Below, piece after piece: positions 6,701 through 10,971 of a stretch of DNA of 10,971 nt. The translations under genes were made by a program, and so were the position numbers. A model generated the notes under the pieces. That model had not been told where the DNA came from. It worked only from the letters and a program-made list of their open reading frames with translations, and searched no databases. How positions within the stretch are numbered: position 1 is the stretch's first letter; every line of letters begins with the position of its first letter. The DNA comes from Planctomycetaceae bacterium. GTDB lineage: Bacteria; Planctomycetota; Planctomycetia; Pirellulales; Thermoguttaceae. The DNA lies in contig JAIRPZ010000299.1 of assembly GCA_031256755.1 (NCBI GenBank), positions 1 through 10,971 on the forward strand. The letters run 5' to 3'.

Positions 6701-9346
6701 TTTTGGACAGCCCATATTGATGCGGTGTTCCGAATGATTTTCAGCAAGACAACACATTTCAAAGGGGGCAGCCGTCATTCGGTTTATGATATGTCTTATG
6801 CGGTGCCGAATTATCAAAAAGCCCGGTTCATTGTCCTCTTTTTTCTGCTGCGGGAAGCCGCCCATAAGGACTTTACAGTATCGAAAGCGGATACGGAAAT
6901 TCGGCATAATTTCCGTAACAAAATCGAAGAAATACGTGCAATGTTTCCGGCGGATTCCGAAAACGAAGATGTGCTGGTTGAGCGGATTTGTTTTGAACGG
7001 GGTCTTATGTCTCTTTGCAATTCTGATCGTCAGGAACACTTTTTTCCGGACGGCATGCTGAAACGGCAAATCGATCAAAACGTCTGCCAAAAGACCCTGT
7101 GGCAGATCACACGTAAAATTGCGCTGAATTCAGAGAATACGGACTGGGACGAACCGCTCTTTCAAATTCTTGTTACAGAAAGTATCTGCGAACTGGTTGC
7201 CCGGCGGTTTCTGCACACGGCAGATTCCGATGCCCGGCTTTCGGCAGAGTTGTCGCAGATTTTTGATAATTATTGTCATCAGCAAAAACTGCCGCCGATC
7301 AATGCGGATCAACGCGGCAAAATGATCAATACCGCCGTCTATCTTGTCAAACAGTCGGTTTCCGATCACAAGGAAAGTCAGAATCCGCATGTTTGCACGC
7401 CGCTGACGCTTGCCCAAAAAACAGACAAACTCATGCTGCTTTGGAAACGGCAAAGCGGTCAGATGTCCTATCATTGGACAAGCCGTTATTCGGTGCTGCA
7501 ATGGATTTTACGTTCACAGCATCGGTCAGCGGACTTGCAAACACTGGATGCGTTAATGGTCTCGCAAATCAATCAGGATCCTAACCGGTTTGCCGAAAGG
7601 TTTGGTTCATTGCCGCAGCCGGTGAATGAGGACTTGATTTTGTTTATGGAATTGTCCGGTTATGAATCCATGGAAGACCGGTTTCACCGTTTCCGAAAAT
7701 TTTTCGCCGCTGTCCAGACCGATGCGATGGATATGCAGGAAAAAAATGCATTCGGTCATTGTCTCTTTCCCTGTTTTTTTAATCACGATTGTATAACGGC
7801 ACCGAGCAGCCGTTACGATATTTTTACCGAACCGGAAATCAATTTACTGCATCGTACCAGTGATCATATCGTCCATTATCTTGTTTCGCCGCAGCAGGAC
7901 GAGTACCCGAAGTTTGTCCGGGCATTTCTCGGTGTTGATCCTCCTTATGCGGTGCATCAACTGACGTTTCAGGGAGATCAGATTATCCGGCTGAACGAAT
8001 TAGAGCGGTCATTGTTTCAGTTTCTTGATTTTTCGTTTCAAATAATTTCCGAATTCAACTTGGAGCCGCAGGAATTTGAACCGCAGACGAATGCCCCTGT
8101 CACACAAGGATTGTCGGGTTCTTCCCGATTACGGGGACAAGCAAGTATGCTGGCATCTTACCGGAATGAACTGCAAGGAGACAGACCGATTGACCGGAAC
8201 ACAATTTACAATCTGATTCCGGCACCGGCGAGGAACGATTCGGATGTTGAACGATTCTTTTTTCGTGCATTGTTTATCTGCCGGGCATTGGATACGAAAA
8301 CACGATTTGTTGTTGCAAAAAATGAGGAAGACAAAATCATTCCGCTGCGTAAAAACTGCATCGGTCGGCTTCGGCTGTTTTTAGAAACAAAAAAGCACAG
8401 CACGGCAGCCGTTGAACGTGCTTGGGCAAATCATTTGACGGAGACATTCGGCGATTTACTGAAACCGGTCGAACAGCCATCGGCAAAACAGGTTAAGCCG
8501 AGTCCCGACATTGAATTGCTGCAACTGGCGGAAAAACTGGAGAAGAAAGGGAAAACCGCTGCACTGGAATCGTCCGAGAAACTGGCATTGGCGTTGCTGA
8601 ATATCAAATTGCAAAAGTATACTGCTGCCGTTGCCGTTCTCGATTCCATTGAATTGAATACGGCTTCGGACGTATCCGCCAGAGAATGGATTGCGGCTCA
8701 TCTTGCCGTTAAATTTGCAAAGACGGAAACGGCAGAACCGGCGTTGTGGAAACGCGGGACAGAAGCGGTGAACCGCCTCTTGAATGACCGGCTGCCGGAT
8801 AAGGATTTATTAGCGTTGCTGCCGGTTCTTAAACATTTCAACCGCAGCAAAGACGAACAGCGTATTCTTGAACAACTTATTGTAACAATATCGGATCAGC
8901 GGCTGCTGACAGAGTTATTGTACAAATTACGTGCGGAGGGAGAACGGCAAAAAGAAAATGCGGCAAGAACGTCCCTGCGTATTTTGCAGAATCCGGCGTT
9001 TTTGCAGAACACACGGCGGCTCACGGCAGACGTGTATCTGCTGGAAAATGCGGTGAAATCGCTTCGGGAAACCGATCAGACGGAAAAAATAGTACCGGTC
9101 TTGGAGATGCGGCTGAAGGGGCTGCGGGACAAAACCGACTCCCGGATTTTACTGGCAAAATTATATTTGTCGCTTGACCGGCTGGACGAGGCAAAGGCGT
9201 TGGCAGCGGAGTTATCGCGTCAGCCGTCTTCGGAACCGGAGCGGCGGCAGATGATTATCTCGCTGCTGAATCATTTCGGACTGCACAAAGAATTGGACGC
9301 AATGAACCGGCAACTGACGGAACAAGACAATAAACTTACTCCTTAA
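3770..9346 (+). CDS. Very large secreted tetratricopeptide-repeat protein
   Basis: A protein of about 1858 residues with a Sec signal peptide: Arg at 7, a hydrophobic stretch at about 9-24, and a likely cleavage site after LLFA (residue 25). No lipobox is seen, and there is no further clear membrane segment, so it is probably periplasmic or extracytoplasmic. Helical TPR-type repeats fill roughly residues 70-900, for example around CYKKALELRPDD (431-442) and AVKLLQQALTYEPGN (707-721), and return at about 1580-1858 (SLDRLDEAKALAAEL). Between them, about 965-1570, is a region without TPR periodicity that includes HFKGGSRHSVYDMSY (996-1010) and many aromatic residues; I recognise no family there. 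TPR proteins are protein-binding scaffolds; partners are unknown here. The frame is also open upstream to an ATG at 3584, but that lies inside the helicase gene and before the promoter. The start at 3770 (or 3776) gives the signal peptide. No Shine-Dalgarno site is visible. A three-codon ORF (ATG CCG CAA TGA, 3762-3773) overlaps the start codon. Function unknown. Confidence 0.9.
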   Translation: MNMTHVRTLILLVCLMLPLPALLFAEGETGSENDVIRQYRTILTQLPKRGAAFDKVYNHYLDIGQSEVFYRDCQTAAEKHPDDAAAHLLFALVAERRKNTDAAVKSYQTAAGLDPQNPLPPLYLAELLIHQRKYHEAAALLEKKLSEIKEFRNKNDQRAMLQTLASAYHRFGHSEKAINTWNKLTGLFPNDPDIPVQLAEMLEFDGKLDESLKQYQRLIKMTEDDFDRIRFSLAAADIKIRLNRDEEALADLDALLGLLDTENYLADTVRDRIDRIFDRSRNTNRQIGFYRKRIETEPHDTGSVFRLVKTLQKTGRDNEAETLLTESVKKNPSHIPLRLALIDVFIARKNYAAAISQFQAVNEIEPDKIEYLAQWGSTVRQNPDLPETERKAEAVKIWNRIIESAPDDPAVIVQAAEIFFRNNLFDEAENCYKKALELRPDDFAYREYLSMFYHQRKNRQKVLETLLPPEDQTLNVRSREETGNLLLTLGYAAEAQKILKESADAAPDDSALQLRYIESLLRTDNISAAAEVFDKTEKRIADDEQFSVFLQQTVNLLTALQKTGDAVKIYETKKEKNYRTLWTLAAFYQQAASSQSGQDRKVPSAAAVSEKALKLKQTPPLLRFAAGLYVQTGNSKEAVKLYQKLVQEDSVRAGEYRQQLVNLYIQRGEVQAAVETSKQLLGRGTENAGRLRYVADLLLSVNKRDEAVKLLQQALTYEPGNADVLRVLAQTLSQANRREESIELFWRLYDILDNTTAKLSVIETLSQEYHQLGKESELTDLLKQKSMNYEHRWESLQALVKVHRNDNEPAEAQAVLETMLELPAGNKEDADKQMLWVLRELVSVTESMENSAAAVRYQEAVCQKINDLAEQDHLFHLYEKTGNMTLAKKLFLDQVLRQNDTAKRYEMIDKMIVRQEWEAVTQVLDFLEVHETENWNLLLRKIIIESCQNKPVEHLVKEFRSLNIAEPKPAGAAAVENFWTAHIDAVFRMIFSKTTHFKGGSRHSVYDMSYAVPNYQKARFIVLFFLLREAAHKDFTVSKADTEIRHNFRNKIEEIRAMFPADSENEDVLVERICFERGLMSLCNSDRQEHFFPDGMLKRQIDQNVCQKTLWQITRKIALNSENTDWDEPLFQILVTESICELVARRFLHTADSDARLSAELSQIFDNYCHQQKLPPINADQRGKMINTAVYLVKQSVSDHKESQNPHVCTPLTLAQKTDKLMLLWKRQSGQMSYHWTSRYSVLQWILRSQHRSADLQTLDALMVSQINQDPNRFAERFGSLPQPVNEDLILFMELSGYESMEDRFHRFRKFFAAVQTDAMDMQEKNAFGHCLFPCFFNHDCITAPSSRYDIFTEPEINLLHRTSDHIVHYLVSPQQDEYPKFVRAFLGVDPPYAVHQLTFQGDQIIRLNELERSLFQFLDFSFQIISEFNLEPQEFEPQTNAPVTQGLSGSSRLRGQASMLASYRNELQGDRPIDRNTIYNLIPAPARNDSDVERFFFRALFICRALDTKTRFVVAKNEEDKIIPLRKNCIGRLRLFLETKKHSTAAVERAWANHLTETFGDLLKPVEQPSAKQVKPSPDIELLQLAEKLEKKGKTAALESSEKLALALLNIKLQKYTAAVAVLDSIELNTASDVSAREWIAAHLAVKFAKTETAEPALWKRGTEAVNRLLNDRLPDKDLLALLPVLKHFNRSKDEQRILEQLIVTISDQRLLTELLYKLRAEGERQKENAARTSLRILQNPAFLQNTRRLTADVYLLENAVKSLRETDQTEKIVPVLEMRLKGLRDKTDSRILLAKLYLSLDRLDEAKALAAELSRQPSSEPERRQMIISLLNHFGLHKELDAMNRQLTEQDNKLTP

Positions 9347-9370
9347 CTTACTTTGACGTGCCGTTTTGTT

Positions 9371-9391
9371 GCGGCGGACTTGACACCGCCG
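9371..9391 (+). terminator. GC-rich hairpin between the TPR gene and folK-menG; possible terminator or attenuator
   Basis: CGGCGG (9372-9377) and CCGCCG (9386-9391) are perfect complements around an 8-base loop, 25 bases after the TPR stop codon. No T run follows, only TAAATAT, so it is a poor rho-independent terminator. The loop contains the TTGACA assigned as the -35 of the next gene, so the hairpin may instead be fortuitous or an operator-like dyad. Confidence 0.3.
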
Positions 9392-9409
9392 TAAATATCG
9401 GCATATTTT
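9380..9409 (+). promoter_or_regulatory. Probable promoter of folK-menG
   Basis: A perfect TTGACA (9380-9385) is followed after 18 bases by TATTTT (9404-9409), a moderate -10 match. The expected start is near 9416, giving a leader of about 43 bases before the TTG start at 9459. Read-through from the TPR gene 112 bases upstream is also possible. Confidence 0.5.
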
Positions 9410-9458
9410 AGGGATACCGATACAGCCGTTATCAAAACTTACCTGTCGTCATCAAGAC

Positions 9459-10688
9459 TTGCTGCCATCTCATTTCCGTTTTCAACCGGTTCTTTTAGGA
9501 TTCGGAGCCAATTTAGGCGACCGGCGGAAAACTATTGAAAGTGCATGGCAGACGCTTGCGGCGCATGCCGGCATAAAAACGGTACGATTGAGCCGAATGT
9601 ATGAAACGGAACCTGTCGGCGGTCCCGACGGGCAGCCGCTGTATCTTAACGCCGCCGGAATCGTGCAAACGATTCTGCCGCCGGTTGATTTACTGCGGGT
9701 TCTTCAGCAAATTGAAGCCGGTTATGGACGAATCCGTACCGAACACTGGGGACCGCGGACGCTCGACATTGACATTTTGCTCTATGCGGACAAGATGCAG
9801 CAGGATGCGGACTTGACGATCCCGCACCCTGAAATGCTGCACCGCCGGTTTGTTCTCGAACCGGCAAACGAAATCGCACCGGATTGGATTCATCCGGTAA
9901 CACGGAATACACTGCAAAAACACTGGAAACAAATACAGCAAACGATGAGTGAAAAAAATTCTCTTGATAAATCGCCTGAACGTATCCGGCAAATGTTTGA
10001 TGCCGTTGCGCCGCGGTATGATTTTCTGAACCATCTTTTATCTTTGGGAATTGACCGGCATTGGCGGTGGATGACTGCCCGGAAATTGCTGAATCCGCAG
10101 ACGATTGACGGCGACGTACTGGATGTGTGCTGCGGAACCGGCGATCTTTCGATAGCGTTCTTAAAACGGAAACAATATGCGTTGAACCGTCATTTTTACG
10201 GGATTGATTTTTCAACGGAAATGCTGGAACGTGCTGTACAAAAAACAAAACGGTTTCCGCAAGTCCGTTTTTCGGCGGGCGATGCCGTTTGTATTCCTTT
10301 TGAAACCGGACGATTTGCTGTTGCTGCTGTATCTTTCGGTTTGCGGAATGTTTGTGATCCGCAGCGGACGCTTGCGGAGATGGTACGTGTGTGCAAACCG
10401 GGCGGTACTGTTGCGGTTTTGGAATTTTCAACGCCGGTGCTGCCTGTGGTGAAACAGTGCTATGGTTTTTATTTCCGGTTTATCCTTCCGTTGCTTGGAC
10501 AGATGTTCGTTGGGATTCGGAGCGGTCCGCAGCACCATGCTTACCGATACCTTCCCGATAGTGTTTTTGCTTTTGACTGCCCGGAAAAAACTGCGGATCG
10601 GCTTCGGCAACTGGGTGTATCTGCTGTTCGGATATTCCCGATGACATTCGGTATTGCATCGCTGACACTGGGGACGATTCCACGCTGA
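9459..10688 (+). CDS. Fusion of HPPK (FolK) with UbiE/MenG quinone C-methyltransferase
   Basis: A single 409-residue frame carries two enzymes. Residues 1 to about 160 are 6-hydroxymethyl-7,8-dihydropterin pyrophosphokinase (EC 2.7.6.3, folate synthesis): LGFGANLGDR (13-22), YETEPVG (48-54) and HWGPRTLDIDILLY (96-109), whose two Asp (103, 105) match the Mg-binding pair of the family. Residues from about 170 to 409 are a UbiE/MenG methyltransferase, which C-methylates demethylmenaquinone or a ubiquinone precursor: RYDFLNHLLSLGIDRHWRW (186-204), SAM motif VLDVCCGTGDLS (220-231), GID (248-250), SFGLRN (292-297) and RVCKPGGTVAVLEFS (310-324). Both domains look full length with key residues present. 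The linker, about 160-172, contains Met163 (ATG at 9945), which could start a separate methyltransferase, but no ribosome site precedes it. The start must be TTG at 9459, or CTG next to it: the frame has a TGA at 9381-9383, no upstream ATG or GTG, and the next Met is residue 47, past the N-terminal strand. No Shine-Dalgarno site is visible. Menaquinone is the likelier substrate if this is a planctomycete. Confidence 0.93.
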   Translation: MLPSHFRFQPVLLGFGANLGDRRKTIESAWQTLAAHAGIKTVRLSRMYETEPVGGPDGQPLYLNAAGIVQTILPPVDLLRVLQQIEAGYGRIRTEHWGPRTLDIDILLYADKMQQDADLTIPHPEMLHRRFVLEPANEIAPDWIHPVTRNTLQKHWKQIQQTMSEKNSLDKSPERIRQMFDAVAPRYDFLNHLLSLGIDRHWRWMTARKLLNPQTIDGDVLDVCCGTGDLSIAFLKRKQYALNRHFYGIDFSTEMLERAVQKTKRFPQVRFSAGDAVCIPFETGRFAVAAVSFGLRNVCDPQRTLAEMVRVCKPGGTVAVLEFSTPVLPVVKQCYGFYFRFILPLLGQMFVGIRSGPQHHAYRYLPDSVFAFDCPEKTADRLRQLGVSAVRIFPMTFGIASLTLGTIPR

Positions 10689-10715
10689 CGCATTCAGACA
10701 GGCGGGCAAATAATA

Positions 10716-10839
10716 AATAATTGAAAATTGATAATGGAGAATTGATAATTATGTTAAAAAGAGTTATTACCGTGTACGGTTGAACTCCTTCTTTTTCAAT
10801 TTTCAATTATCCATTATCAATTATCAATTATCAATTATT
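10716..10839. repeat. AT-rich inverted repeat made of tandem 7-bp units
   Basis: The left arm begins AATAATTG (10716-10723) and the right arm ends with its complement CAATTATT (10832-10839). Read outward to inward, the left arm is about four 7-bp units (ATTGAAA, ATTGATA, ATGGAGA, ATTGATA). The right arm, read on the minus strand, is six (ATTGATA three times, ATGGATA, ATTGAAA twice). The arms enclose about 45 bases with a central dyad. No transposase or convincing ORF lies inside. It may be a MITE-like element or a short-tandem-repeat island, inserted between folK-menG and the next promoter. Confidence 0.75.
10756..10796. terminator. Bidirectional terminator-like hairpin at the centre of the inverted repeat
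   Basis: GAGTT (10761-10765) pairs with AACTC (10783-10787), and ACCG (10769-10772) with CGGT (10777-10780) around a TGTA loop, with a small internal mismatch between them. AAAAA (10756-10760) and TTTTT (10792-10796) flank the stem. Transcripts from either side would therefore have a stem followed by a T-rich run: CTTCTTTTT on the plus strand and CTTTTT on the minus strand. It lies 68 bases after the folK-menG stop. Stem stability is only moderate. Confidence 0.45.
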
Positions 10840-10845
10840 CCGCTG

Positions 10846-10874
10846 TTGACGGATTGCCGGAAAGCGGTTATATT
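10846..10874 (+). promoter_or_regulatory. Promoter of the Tat-leader gene
   Basis: TTGACG (10846-10851) and TATATT (10869-10874) are separated by 17 bases, each one base from consensus. The expected start is near 10881, giving a leader of about 56 bases. The promoter begins only seven bases after the inverted repeat ends, so the repeat could influence it. Confidence 0.6.
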
Positions 10875-10936
10875 AACCCCTTTTCGTATTCGTGTTAAAA
10901 TCAGTTTTTCACCCTTAAACAAACAGGAGATTTCCT

Positions 10937-10971
10937 ATGACGACTCGCCGGAATTTTTTGCAGACATCTGC
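10937..10971 (+). CDS. N-terminal fragment of a Tat-exported protein
   Basis: Only the first eleven and two-thirds codons are inside the window. They encode MTTRRNFLQTS plus an incomplete codon that must be Ala (GC). TRRNFLQ fits the twin-arginine motif (S/T-R-R-x-F-L-K), so the folded product is probably exported by the Tat system. AGGAG (10925-10929) sits seven bases before the ATG, and a good promoter lies upstream, so the start is well supported. In planctomycetes such leaders are common on Gfo/Idh/MocA-type oxidoreductases and DUF1501 proteins, but the family cannot be told from this fragment. Confidence 0.8.
   Translation, partial: MTTRRNFLQTS

Noticed and set aside
9930..9960. Artificial fusion of folK and menG by a sequencing frameshift
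   Set aside because: Both domains are in the same frame across the linker, with no homopolymer at the junction long enough to suspect an indel; a lost stop codon cannot be fully excluded.
10751..10783. Ten-codon ORF (MLKRVITVYG) inside the inverted repeat
   Set aside because: No ribosome site, and it coincides with the terminator-like hairpin.
10716..10839. CRISPR array or insertion sequence
   Set aside because: The units are contiguous 7-bp repeats without spacers, and there is no transposase or clear target duplication.

Overview
The window most likely comes from a planctomycete (PVC group bacterium). The main evidence is a DUF1559 prepilin-like surface protein carrying the family's 'DGTSNT' signature. 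Supporting signs are a very large secreted TPR protein and a gene starting with a twin-arginine (Tat) leader of the TRRNFL type, both common in that phylum. A menaquinone/ubiquinone methyltransferase domain points to a respiring cell. The assignment is inferred from protein families; there is no rRNA or other phylogenetic marker here.

Layout. Two genes face left. At 1-1052 is a DUF1559 prepilin-like gene, cut by the window edge at its 3' end. Its reading frame is interrupted by an 11-base G tract near the start. At 1264-3621 is a DEAD-box RNA helicase with an unusual disordered N-terminal half. From a divergent promoter region at 3660-3725 three genes face right: a signal-peptide-bearing TPR protein of about 1858 residues (3770-9346), a single-frame fusion of HPPK (FolK) and a UbiE/MenG methyltransferase (9459-10688), and the first codons of a Tat-exported protein (10937 to the window end).

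Regulation. Sigma70-like promoters can be read before each of the five genes. The DEAD-box and TPR genes appear to share one palindromic -35 hexamer (TTGCAA, 3690-3695). Between folK-menG and the Tat gene lies an AT-rich inverted repeat built from tandem 7-bp units (10716-10839), with a bidirectional terminator-like hairpin at its centre. Only the two outer genes, both for exported proteins, have good Shine-Dalgarno sites. The other three have none that I can see.

The genes do not form one obvious pathway. They look like separate transcription units: RNA metabolism (helicase), cell envelope (DUF1559, TPR and Tat proteins) and cofactor synthesis (folate plus quinone). No gene-free stretch exceeds 300 bases; the largest gaps are 1053-1263 and 10689-10936. 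I see no tRNA, rRNA, CRISPR array, transposase or defence system. The points most worth following up are the FolK-MenG fusion, the poly-G frame interruption, the shared -35 element and the heptamer inverted repeat.
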